From positions 21,505 to 85,504 of the forward strand of contig PABA01000155.1 in the NCBI GenBank assembly GCA_002699025.1: a DNA stretch of 64,000 nucleotides, read 5' to 3'. How positions within the stretch are numbered: the first letter of the stretch is position 1; every line of letters starts with the position of its first letter. The translations under genes were made by a program, and so were the position numbers. Under the pieces are notes generated by a model. The model saw only the letters and a program-made list of their open reading frames with translations. It had not been told where the DNA came from and did not search any database. The DNA comes from Sandaracinus sp. Lineage in GTDB: Bacteria > Myxococcota_A > Polyangia > Polyangiales > Houyiibacteriaceae. Of this stretch, positions 47,126-55,596 are shown in pieces.

Positions 47126-49959
47126 TGCGGAAGCACCTCCCGGCTCTGGGCATCACGCTGCTCGCCTCGGGCGCGCTCGGCTGGCTCCTCTGGAGCACGC
47201 TCGGCCAGGGCTTCGAGGCGACGGCGGAGGGGCAGCGCTACGAGCTGCTGCAGCCCCGGTGGATCGTGGTCTTCGCCGTCGCGCCCTTCTTCGTCTTCGC
47301 CGCCTCGCGCTCGCTGGCGGATCTCCCGCCGCTCCAGAAGTGGCTCGGCGTGCTCCTCCGCACGGCGCTGGCGGCGACGCTGGCGCTGGCCGTGGCGCGG
47401 CTGGCCCGGACGACGGACGCGACGCGGATCAGCACGGTCTTCCTGGTCGACGTGAGCGACTCGGTGACCGACGAGGCGCTCGCGGACGCACGCGAGGCAG
47501 TGCAGGAGGCCTGGGACGCGCGCGGCGAGAACGACGTCCAGCTCGTGACCTTCGCGCGGGGCGCCCGCGCCGTGGCCCTCCCCCGGGACCTCGAGGAGGT
47601 GCCCGCCCTCGAGCGCCACGCCGAGCCCGCCGACGCCGGCCGGGGCTCGAACCTCCAGGCCGCGCTCCAGCTCACCTACGGCCTCTTCCCGCCCGGGCAC
47701 CTCCGCCGCGTCGTGCTGATCAGCGACGGCGGGCAGACCGAGGGGGATCTCCTCGCGGAGGCGAGCCGCGCCGAGGGCTTCGGCGTGCGCATCCACGTGC
47801 GGCCGGACCGGCACGGGGCGCCGGCGGAGATCGCCGTGCGGGAGCTGGTCCTGCCCGAGCGCATCAAGGTCGGCGAGCCCTTCCCGGTGCGCGCGCGGCT
47901 CTTCGCTTCGGTGCCCGCGGCGGCGCGGCTGCGGCTCTACATGGGCGAGACGCTGAACGGGCTCGACTCGGTGCGCGACGTGGAGCTCGAGCCCGGCGAG
48001 ACGGAGGTCGAGTTCCGCTCGGTGGTGCGCGTGGCCGGGCCGGTGACCTATCGGCTGACGCTCGAGCCCGAGGGCGAGGCCGGCGACGGGGGCGAGGAAG
48101 GCGGTGGCGAGGACGGGGGCGAGGACGCCGTCGCGGCCGGCGAGAGCGCCTCGCCCCTCGACCGCTTCGCCGCGAACAACGAGTACGAGACCTCCGTCGT
48201 CGTGCCCGGCAAGCCCACGGTGCTCTACGTGGAGGGCGCCCGGGGCCGCGCGAGCTACCTGGCGCGCGCGCTCACGGCCGGCGAGTACGACGTCGACGTG
48301 CGGAGCCCGCGCGCCATCCCGACGAGCGTGCGCGAGCTCGAGCGCTACGACTTCTTCATCCTCAGCGACGTCTCCGCCGACCAGGTGAGCCTCGGCCAGA
48401 TGGACGCCATCGAGCGCTACGTGCGCGACCTCGGCGGCGGCTTCCTCTTCGCCGGCGGCGAGCGCGGCTACGGCCTCGGCGGCTGGCAGGGGACGCGCAT
48501 GGAGCGCCTGCTCCCCGTGCGCATGGACTCGGAGCGGCGCCGGGACCAGCCCTCGCTCGCGCTGGCGCTGGTGATCGACCGCTCGGGCTCGATGAACGGC
48601 CAGAAGATCGAGCTCGCGAAGGAGGCCGCGAAGGCCACGGCGGAGCTCCTCAGCGGCGACGACTACATCTCGGTGATCGGCTTCGACAGCCGGCCCGAGC
48701 GGGTCGTGCGCATGCAGAGCGCGAGCAACCGGCTGCGGATCCTCCGCGACATCTCGCGGCTGACGGCCCGGGGGGGCACGGCCATCTTCCCGGCGCTCGA
48801 CATGGCCTACCAGGACCTCGCCGTGACGCGGGCGCGGGTGAAGCACGTCATCCTGCTCACGGACGGGCAGGCGCCCGAGCGCGGCATCACGGAGCTCACG
48901 CAGGTGATGCGGGCCGAGGGCATGACCGTGTCGACCATCGGCCTCGGCGCGGACGTGAACCGGGCGCTCCTCCAGAGCATCGCCAACCTCGGGGGCGGCC
49001 GGAGCTACCTGACGAACGACCCGCACAACATCCCGCGCATCTTCATGCGCGAGACGACGACGGTGGCGCGCTCCTCGGCGGTGGAGGAGTACTTCCAGCC
49101 GATGGTCGTGCAGCGGGCGGACTTCCTCCGCGGCACGGGCATCGAGGGGGCGCCCTACCTGCACGGCTACGTGGCGACGCGGCCCAAGCCCACGCCGGCG
49201 CAGGTCATCCTCGAGAGCGACCTCGGCGAGCCGATCCTGGCGCGCTGGCGGGTGGGGCTCGGCTGGTCGATGGCGTGGACGAGCGACGTGAAGAACCGCT
49301 GGGCCGTCGAGTGGGTCCGCTGGCGGGGCTTCAGCCGCTTCTGGGCGCAGCTCGTGCGCGAGCACATGCGCCAGCGGCGCCGGCAGCGCCTCGACATGGT
49401 CGCGACGCGCGAGGGCGACGAGGTGCACGTGGTCGTCGACGCCATCGGCGGGGACGACGCCTTCATGAACGGGCTCGACTCGACCCTGCGGGTGGAGGGG
49501 CCCATGGGGGCGCGGCGCGCGCGGGAGGGCGAGGACGATCCGCAGCTCCGGCGGACGCGCGAGATGCCGCTCCGGCAGTCGGCGCCCGGGCGCTACGAGG
49601 CGCGCTTCCCGCTGGACGCCTTCGGCTCCTTCGTGCTCACGGCCGAGCACCGGCGCGACGAGCGGCTCGTGGCCGAGAGCGCGACGCAGCTCGCACACCC
49701 CTACCCCGCCGAGTACGGGACGCTCGAGCCCGACGAGGCGCTCCTGACGCGGGCCGCGAGCGTGACCGGCGGGCGCGTGGAGCCCGACGTGGGCGCGCTC
49801 TTCGACCCGGAGGGCGAGACCATCCGCGCGCACGAGGAGCTCTGGCCGACGCTGCTCTACCTGGCGCTCGGGCTCTTCCTGCTGGACCTCCTGCTCCGGC
49901 GCGTGCGGCTCTGGGACCGCGACTTCGAGCGGGCGCGGCGGCGCGAGCGACGCGCGTAG
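47125..49959 (+). CDS. Large VWA/GATase-like membrane protein (YegL-like)
   Basis: The 944-residue protein starts at the ATG overlapping the previous stop. N-terminal helices (ALGITLLASGALGWLLWST, WIVVFAVAPFFVFAA, TALAATLALAVARLA) precede a first VWA-like domain (STVFLVDVSDSVTD). The middle contains a class-I glutamine amidotransferase-like fold (VLYVEGARGRASYL, FFILSDVSADQVS, GGGFLFAGGERGYGLGGW) and a second VWA with full MIDAS (LVIDRSGSMNGQK). A helix LLYLALGLFLLDLLLRRV ends the protein. The last gene of the operon; 'DUF1355/glutamine amidotransferase with VWA' is the closest known type, function unknown. Confidence 0.85.
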   Translation: MRKHLPALGITLLASGALGWLLWSTLGQGFEATAEGQRYELLQPRWIVVFAVAPFFVFAASRSLADLPPLQKWLGVLLRTALAATLALAVARLARTTDATRISTVFLVDVSDSVTDEALADAREAVQEAWDARGENDVQLVTFARGARAVALPRDLEEVPALERHAEPADAGRGSNLQAALQLTYGLFPPGHLRRVVLISDGGQTEGDLLAEASRAEGFGVRIHVRPDRHGAPAEIAVRELVLPERIKVGEPFPVRARLFASVPAAARLRLYMGETLNGLDSVRDVELEPGETEVEFRSVVRVAGPVTYRLTLEPEGEAGDGGEEGGGEDGGEDAVAAGESASPLDRFAANNEYETSVVVPGKPTVLYVEGARGRASYLARALTAGEYDVDVRSPRAIPTSVRELERYDFFILSDVSADQVSLGQMDAIERYVRDLGGGFLFAGGERGYGLGGWQGTRMERLLPVRMDSERRRDQPSLALALVIDRSGSMNGQKIELAKEAAKATAELLSGDDYISVIGFDSRPERVVRMQSASNRLRILRDISRLTARGGTAIFPALDMAYQDLAVTRARVKHVILLTDGQAPERGITELTQVMRAEGMTVSTIGLGADVNRALLQSIANLGGGRSYLTNDPHNIPRIFMRETTTVARSSAVEEYFQPMVVQRADFLRGTGIEGAPYLHGYVATRPKPTPAQVILESDLGEPILARWRVGLGWSMAWTSDVKNRWAVEWVRWRGFSRFWAQLVREHMRQRRRQRLDMVATREGDEVHVVVDAIGGDDAFMNGLDSTLRVEGPMGARRAREGEDDPQLRRTREMPLRQSAPGRYEARFPLDAFGSFVLTAEHRRDERLVAESATQLAHPYPAEYGTLEPDEALLTRAASVTGGRVEPDVGALFDPEGETIRAHEELWPTLLYLALGLFLLDLLLRRVRLWDRDFERARRRERRA

Positions 49960-50049
49960 CGACGGTCCCCCGGCCGCCGCCACGCGGGACTCCCGCCGGG
50001 GTCGCCCTGACGCGATCGCCCTGACGCGAGCGGGCCGGCCTTCGGGTCG

Positions 50050-50418
50050 TCAGTAGGGCGTGCAGACGCACTGCGTGTAGCCGGCGTCCTCGCAGGCGAG
50101 CTGGGCGCCGACGGCGTTCTTGGCGCGCACCCCGTACTGGAGCCCCGTGGCGTCCGTGCAGGCGTAGCGCTGGCGGTTGCGATGCCGCGCGCGACGGCGG
50201 GCGCGGCGGCTCGGTGAGCTGGACCGGCGCGCCTCGCGGCTGGAGCGGGCGACGCCGCGCAGGATGGCGGCGTCGGCATGCGCCCCGGCCCGGGCCCCGC
50301 GGGAGGCTCCCTCGCGGCCGTTGACGGCGCCGCCCACGGCCGCGCCGAGGAGCGTCATGCATCCGGTCGAGAAGCAGAGCGCAGAGAGCGCGGCGATCGT
50401 CGCGATGGTGCGGGCCAT
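50050..50418 (-). CDS. Small Cys-tailed lipoprotein A
   Basis: This 122-residue protein has a strong AGGAGG before the ATG at 50418, a signal TIATIAALSALCFSTGC (lipobox Cys19-20 region), a glycine-zipper-like stretch TLLGAAVGGAVNGREGASRG, an Arg-rich middle, and a C-terminal Cys module (RYACTD...LACEDAGYTQCVCTPY). The C-terminus aligns with the neighbouring gene (50481-50828), so the two are tandem paralogues. I do not know the family. It is convergent with the VWA operon. Confidence 0.75.
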   Translation of the reverse strand: MARTIATIAALSALCFSTGCMTLLGAAVGGAVNGREGASRGARAGAHADAAILRGVARSSREARRSSSPSRRARRRARHRNRQRYACTDATGLQYGVRAKNAVGAQLACEDAGYTQCVCTPY

Positions 50419-50480
50419 GTCCCTTCCTCCTACGGGGGAGCCTAACCGTGGCTTCCCGGATGCGCTCGCGTGGGGGCCGC

Positions 50481-50828
50481 TCAGCCGGCGGGCGCGCAAC
50501 GGCACCCCTCGAATCCCGCGGCCGCGCAGAGCTCGTAGGCGGCTGCCGCGGTCGCGGTGGCGATGTGAATGCGCCGATCGTCGTCGTCACGGCACTCGTA
50601 GCCGATGCGCGCGCGACGCTCGGCTTCGGCGAGCTGGCGCGCGTGCCGCTGACGCGCGCGCCGCGCGGACACGTTTCGGGCGATCGTCGATGGCCTCGGG
50701 AGGTGTCGGCCGCAACCGGTGACGAGGAGCGCGAGGAGGAGTCCGCGAGCAACCCGGTGGGCCAGCCTGGCACGGGGCTCGGACACGCGCGTCTCGGTGG
50801 AGCGGAGGGCAGGAGGGATGCGCAGCAT
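50481..50828 (-). CDS. Small Cys-tailed lipoprotein B
   Basis: The product of about 115 residues (start at 50828 chosen, start at 50864 possible) has a lipobox in VARGLLLALLVTGCG, a basic helix RRARQRHARQLAEAERRAR and a C-terminal module GYECRDDDD...YELCAAAGFEGCRCAPAG that matches lipoprotein A in the spacing of its four Cys and the AG(Y/F) step. The start is uncertain because the signal peptide is unusually far from either Met. It reads in the same direction 62 bp upstream of gene A. Confidence 0.55.
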   Translation of the reverse strand: MLRIPPALRSTETRVSEPRARLAHRVARGLLLALLVTGCGRHLPRPSTIARNVSARRARQRHARQLAEAERRARIGYECRDDDDRRIHIATATAAAAYELCAAAGFEGCRCAPAG

Positions 50829-50929
50829 GATGCGCCCCGCAAAGCAAGAGCGGTGCCGACACATGGCGAAGTGCGCTCGCGTCGCGAGGACGCTTCACGA
50901 AGCGGGCTCTCGACCCTCCGGCGAATGGG

Positions 50930-51058
50930 CATGGGCCCGACCGGGCACGGGCGGGCCGCCACGGAGGTCGAGCGGCTGACTCGTGCTGCGCGTTCGGTCC
51001 GACCGTGCACGGGCACGGGTCGCCACGGAGGTCGAGCGGCCGACTCGTGCTGCGCGAA
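50930..51058. repeat. 64-bp tandem duplication
   Basis: CGCCACGGAGGTCGAGCGGC (50957 and 51021) with GACTCGTGCTGCGCG after it recurs 64 bp apart, and the segment before each copy (CCGACCGGGCACGGG, CCGACCGTGCACGGG) repeats too. A third, degenerate piece follows to about 51100. Nothing else is seen in 50865-51157. Confidence 0.8.
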
Positions 51059-51157
51059 TGGGGTCGACGCGGGCGCGAACGGGGCCGACGGAGGTGCCCC
51101 TCGGGCCCTCGCGTTCCGCGGGCACGAGCAGGGGCGGGGCACGGCTGACCCGAACGG

Positions 51158-54100
51158 TCAGGACGGCATCGGGACCGGCAGGCCTGCTTCGATCGCGGCG
51201 AGCGCCTCCTCGGCGGCGCGCTCGTAGTGCTGCATGCCGTACTCGCCGGCGAGCTGGAGGACCTCGCGGAGGCCCGTGCGGCCGTCCTCGTGGTGGCCCT
51301 GCGCGTGGTCGACGATCGCCAGCATGTAGCGCGCCTGGACCAGGTCCCAGACGTAGCCGTGCTCGCGCGCGTAGTTCCACGCCTCGATGATCTTCGCTCG
51401 GCCCTCCTCGGAGCCGAGCTTCACCGCGTCGATGAAGCCGAGCACGCGCATGTTCCCGTACTGGAGCTTCACGAAGCCGTGGTCCCGCGCCACGTCGTAG
51501 CTGTAGCGGAGCATGGCGAAGGCGCGCTTGTAGTCGCCGAGCCGCAGGTGGAACTCGCCGAGGTTGTGCGCGTTCACCGCCGCCTCGTAGGCGAAGCCGT
51601 ACTCCTTGCCGAGCTCCATGCCGCGGTGCGCCGCCTCGAGCCCGATCTGGAGGTCGCCGACGTAGTAGCGCACGAGCGCCTCGGTCTTGAGCAGCTCCAC
51701 CTCGATGATGCGATCCGGCGTGTCCCCGGCGAGCTCCCGCGCCTCCTCGAGGGCGGCCAGCGCCGCGTCCCGATCCCCGCTCCCCCCGTACGAGTGCGCG
51801 AGCGGGATCAGGCAGCGGATCTGGGCCTGCACGTCGTTGGCCTGTCGCGCCAGCTCGAGCGCCTCGCGGAGCAGCCCGATGGCCCGCCCGTACTCGCCGT
51901 TCCGCGTATGCGCCTCGGCATGCGCCGCCGTCACCAGGCGCAGGAGGTCGGGGTTCCCCACGCTCCGGGCGACCTGCCGCGCGCGCTCGAACCACTGCTG
52001 CGCCTCGCTGAAGCGGTTCATGAAGGCGCAGAGCTGGCCCTTGTAGAGGGAGAAGCGGGCGACGTGCTCGTCGCGCCCCAGCCCCTCGGCCATCTCGAGC
52101 GCATGCTCGACGACCTCGAGGCCCTGCTCGAGCTCGCGCGCCCGGAAGCAGAGCTGCACGACGCGCCGGTAGAGCCCGAGGAGCCGGTCTCGGTCGGGCT
52201 GCGCGCCCTGGAGCAGCATCTCGAGGGCCCGGCGGAGGTAGCCGATGGCGCCGCCGAGGGACTGCTCGGACTCGAGCCGATCCGCCGCCCGCACCAGGAA
52301 GTCGATGGCCCGCTCGCGCCGGCCGCCCTCGCGGTAGTGGTGGGCGAGGCGCTCGGCGAGCTCGTCCAGGTGGTCCGGGTAGACCGCCTCGAAGGCCTCG
52401 CCGATGGCCCGGTGGAGCTCCTTCTTCGCCTCGAAGGGCACCGTGCCCGTCACCACGTCGGCGATCAGCCCGTGCGCGAAGCCGTACTCGCGGGCGCCGG
52501 TCCGCGCGAGGAGCCCCCGCCCGACGAGCGCCTCGAGCGCCTCGCTGGCCTCCTCCACGGGCGCCTCGATCACCCGCGCCACCATCGCGTCGTGGAAGCG
52601 GCCGCCGATCACCGCGGCGACCTGGAGCACCTGCTTGTGGCTCGACGCGAGCCGGCTCAGGCGCGCCGCGACGATGCCCCGGAGCGAGCGCGGGATGTCC
52701 ACGGCCGTGTCGGGCGCGTAGACCAGGCGGCCGTCCTTCAGGTCGATGGCGTCCGCGTCCTGCAGCGCGAGGAGGTACTCCTCGACGTAGAGCGGGTTGC
52801 CGGCGCTCTTCGCGCGGACCTCCCGCAGCAGCTCCATCGGCACCTCTTCGGCCCCGAGGCGGGCCCCCGTGAGCCGCGCGACGTCCTCGTCCGAGAGCGG
52901 CCCGAGCCGCACCTCGTGGTAGTTGGGCACGTCGCTCCAGTCGATGCGCCCGTCCGGGCGGTGCGCGACGAGGATGACGATGCGGCTCGGGGCGGGCCGG
53001 CGCACGAGCGCGTCGAGGAGCTCCAGGCTCTCCTCGTCGACGCCGTCGAAGTCGTCGAAGGCGAAGACCGAGAGCCGGTCCTCGGAGAGCTTCAGGGCGA
53101 TGCGCGCGATGGCGGCCCGGAGCGGGCGCCGGCCCCCGTGCTCGTCGTCCTCGACGCTCAGGCCCAGCGCGAGGGTCACGGCCTCGAGCTCCGGCTTGGA
53201 CATGCCGAGCTCGCGGAGCCGACCGATCTTCTCGACGATCTCCTCTTCCTCGTCGAACTCCTCGATGCCGAGGAGCACGCGGAGCATCTCCTGCGCCGTC
53301 GCGAGCGGCACGTCCTTCGAGGCCGGCGGCACCCGGCAGACGTGCATGCCGACGTCGTGCCCGCCGAGGCGGAGCCGGCGCATGGTCTCGCTGAGGAGCC
53401 GGCTCTTGCCGCTGCCCGCCTCGCCGACGAGGGAGAGCAGGCACTGGCGCCCCTTGTTCGCGATGGCCAGCACCTCGCCGACGCGCCGGAGCTCCTCGCG
53501 GCGACCGACGAAGCGACCGAGCGAGTCGGTGAGGTTCCGCTCGCCGAGCACCTCGTAGGCCTCGCCGGCGTCCTCCGGGGCCTCACCCGACGCGCGCAGG
53601 TCGAAGAAGCGCCGCGCGACGCGCTGCGCGTTCGCCGTGCTCAGCACCTGCCCGGCCTCGGCGCGATCCGCGAGCGCCCGGACGACGCGCAGCAGGCGCT
53701 CGTGGCCCTCGTCCTCCTCGAGCTCCCCTTCGGCGGAGACGAGGATCCGCCCGGCGTGGAGCGCGGCGGAGACGATGCGATCGCGCGAGCCGGCGCTGCC
53801 GCGGACGGCGAGGAGGGCCACGCGCACGGCGCGCTCCGTGTCCCGGCCGTCCGGATCCTTGCGGCCGAAGAGCCCGACGACGCGGTCCTGCTCGCGGGCG
53901 ACGACCTCGCCGGCGGCGCGCTCGATGTGCCCCGCGAGCTCGTCCGCGTCCCCGCCCGAGAGCACGAGGGCCGTGACGTCGCGGCGCTCCACGGGCGGGC
54001 CCACCCCGGTGCCGGTGCGGCGACGGCCGCTCCCGGTGGTGACGCGCCCGGCGCCGGAGCGGGCGGAGGGGACCTCCGCGGGCGTGACCTCCTGCGGATC

Positions 54101-55111
54101 GGGGCGGCCGGAGCTCGTGCTGATCTCGAAGGCGGCCCGGAGCCCGGCGTCCGTCTCCGACTTCGGCCCCGGCGCCTTGGCGGCCGCGCGGAGCTGGTCG
54201 AGGTAGTTCGAGAGGTCGTGCGCGCCGACGCGGCGCCCGCTCGAGTAGAGGAACTGGATGAGGTCCTCGTAGAAGCGGCCCGCGTTCTCGTGGCGATCGG
54301 CCGGGCTCGGGCTCATGGCCCGGTGGACGATGGCGGCAAGCTCCTCGGGGACCTCCTCGGCGACGGAGCGGATCGGCTCGGCCGTGCCCTCGCGGACGCG
54401 CTTGAGCGTGTCGTAGGTGGAGCTCTGGAGGAAGGGGTTCACCCCGGCGAGGCTCTCGTAGAGCACGACGCCGAGCGCGAACAGATCCGTGCGCGCGTCG
54501 ACCTCGCCGCCCCGGGCCTGCTCGGGGGCCATGTAGGCGTACTTGCCCTTGAGGACCCCGTGCTCCGTGCCCTCCGGCACCGTCGTGCGCGCCTTGGCGA
54601 TGCCGAAGTCCGTGAGCTTGACCTCGCCCTCGTAGCTGAGGAGCACGTTCTGGGGCGAGACGTCCCGGTGCACGATGTGCATCGGCTGCATGTCCGCGTC
54701 GCGGCGGCGGTGCGCGTAGTCGAGGCCCTTGGCGACCTCGCTGACGACGTAGACGGCGAGCTCCGTCGGCAGCGCCTTGCCGTACTTTCGGGCGCGGCGA
54801 AGGACCGTCGCCAGGTCCGCGCCGGCCACGTACTCCATCGCGATGAAGTAGGTCTCGTCCGCCTTGCCCAGGTCGAAGACCTGCACGATGTTCGCGTGCG
54901 AGAGCGTGACGGCGATCTTCGCCTCGTTGATGAACATCTCGACGAACTGCGGGTTCTCTCCGAGCTCGGCGAGGATGCGCTTGATGACGAGGATCTTCTC
55001 GAAGCCCTCGACGCCGTGGGCCTTGGCCTTGAACACCTCGGCCATGCCGCCTCGAGCGAGGAGCTCGAGCAGCTGATACTTCCCGTAGACGACTGGCGCC
55101 TGTTCCGCCAC
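51158..55111 (-). CDS. Ser/Thr kinase fused to cyclase-like, AAA and TPR domains
   Basis: The 1317-residue protein (GTG start) has an N-terminal kinase (about 10-275: ARGGMAEVFKAK, MHIVHRDVSPQNVLL, TDFGIAKA, YAYMAPEQARGG), a variable linker, a region (about 380-500) that resembles a class III nucleotidyl cyclase without clear catalytic residues (VTALVLSGGDADELAGHIERAAGEVVAREQDRVVGLF has the fold order), and a P-loop ATPase (SLVGEAGSGKSRLLSE, FAFDDFDGVDEES, ILVAHRPDGR). The rest is TPR repeats. This is the AfsR/MalT-like STAND arrangement common in myxobacterial kinases; the input is unknown. Confidence 0.88.
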   Translation of the reverse strand: MAEQAPVVYGKYQLLELLARGGMAEVFKAKAHGVEGFEKILVIKRILAELGENPQFVEMFINEAKIAVTLSHANIVQVFDLGKADETYFIAMEYVAGADLATVLRRARKYGKALPTELAVYVVSEVAKGLDYAHRRRDADMQPMHIVHRDVSPQNVLLSYEGEVKLTDFGIAKARTTVPEGTEHGVLKGKYAYMAPEQARGGEVDARTDLFALGVVLYESLAGVNPFLQSSTYDTLKRVREGTAEPIRSVAEEVPEELAAIVHRAMSPSPADRHENAGRFYEDLIQFLYSSGRRVGAHDLSNYLDQLRAAAKAPGPKSETDAGLRAAFEISTSSGRPDPQEVTPAEVPSARSGAGRVTTGSGRRRTGTGVGPPVERRDVTALVLSGGDADELAGHIERAAGEVVAREQDRVVGLFGRKDPDGRDTERAVRVALLAVRGSAGSRDRIVSAALHAGRILVSAEGELEEDEGHERLLRVVRALADRAEAGQVLSTANAQRVARRFFDLRASGEAPEDAGEAYEVLGERNLTDSLGRFVGRREELRRVGEVLAIANKGRQCLLSLVGEAGSGKSRLLSETMRRLRLGGHDVGMHVCRVPPASKDVPLATAQEMLRVLLGIEEFDEEEEIVEKIGRLRELGMSKPELEAVTLALGLSVEDDEHGGRRPLRAAIARIALKLSEDRLSVFAFDDFDGVDEESLELLDALVRRPAPSRIVILVAHRPDGRIDWSDVPNYHEVRLGPLSDEDVARLTGARLGAEEVPMELLREVRAKSAGNPLYVEEYLLALQDADAIDLKDGRLVYAPDTAVDIPRSLRGIVAARLSRLASSHKQVLQVAAVIGGRFHDAMVARVIEAPVEEASEALEALVGRGLLARTGAREYGFAHGLIADVVTGTVPFEAKKELHRAIGEAFEAVYPDHLDELAERLAHHYREGGRRERAIDFLVRAADRLESEQSLGGAIGYLRRALEMLLQGAQPDRDRLLGLYRRVVQLCFRARELEQGLEVVEHALEMAEGLGRDEHVARFSLYKGQLCAFMNRFSEAQQWFERARQVARSVGNPDLLRLVTAAHAEAHTRNGEYGRAIGLLREALELARQANDVQAQIRCLIPLAHSYGGSGDRDAALAALEEARELAGDTPDRIIEVELLKTEALVRYYVGDLQIGLEAAHRGMELGKEYGFAYEAAVNAHNLGEFHLRLGDYKRAFAMLRYSYDVARDHGFVKLQYGNMRVLGFIDAVKLGSEEGRAKIIEAWNYAREHGYVWDLVQARYMLAIVDHAQGHHEDGRTGLREVLQLAGEYGMQHYERAAEEALAAIEAGLPVPMPS

Positions 55112-55596
55112 GACCCTCTCGAACGCTCCGGCTTCGATGCCGCCGAGCCGCCGGTCCCCCCGTTCCGTCCCTCGGGTGAGCGCCGGTGTGCCCGCCGCCG
55201 AGCGACGGCCCGCGGCCGCCCCCCGGAGAGGACCCGCGCCATCGCGCGTCCGATGGAAGTCTACACCGACACGCCGCCCTTGCGCCGGGTTTTCCGAGTC
55301 GGCACGCGGGTTTCCGTGTGAGTCGATCGACTGACTGAGCGCAAGCTCACGCCGCGTGGGTCGGCGTCTGCGCGCTCGAAACCTGGCCGAAACAGCGGGC
55401 GGGCCTTCGGACGCGCTGAGGGAGCCTCGCGCGCCGAAGCCGTGTCGAGATTCTTCCAGTCAGCATGGTGCGTCCCTCGCGAGGGACACACGGAATCCCC
55501 CGTGTATGCAAGGCGCTCCGGAAAGTGTCCTGCGGACCGCATGAGATACCATCCAGATCCGAAGCCGGGAGGAGCGGCGGCGGCGTGGGCGGGAGC
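55112..55596. other. Non-coding region with short palindromes
   Basis: Between the kinase gene and the ABC exporter genes. It contains two perfect palindromes, AGTCGATCGACT (55321-55332) and GTCCCTCGCGAGGGAC (55472-55487). The latter lies 110 bp downstream of the last exporter gene, and either could be an operator. No gene is supported. Confidence 0.5.
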
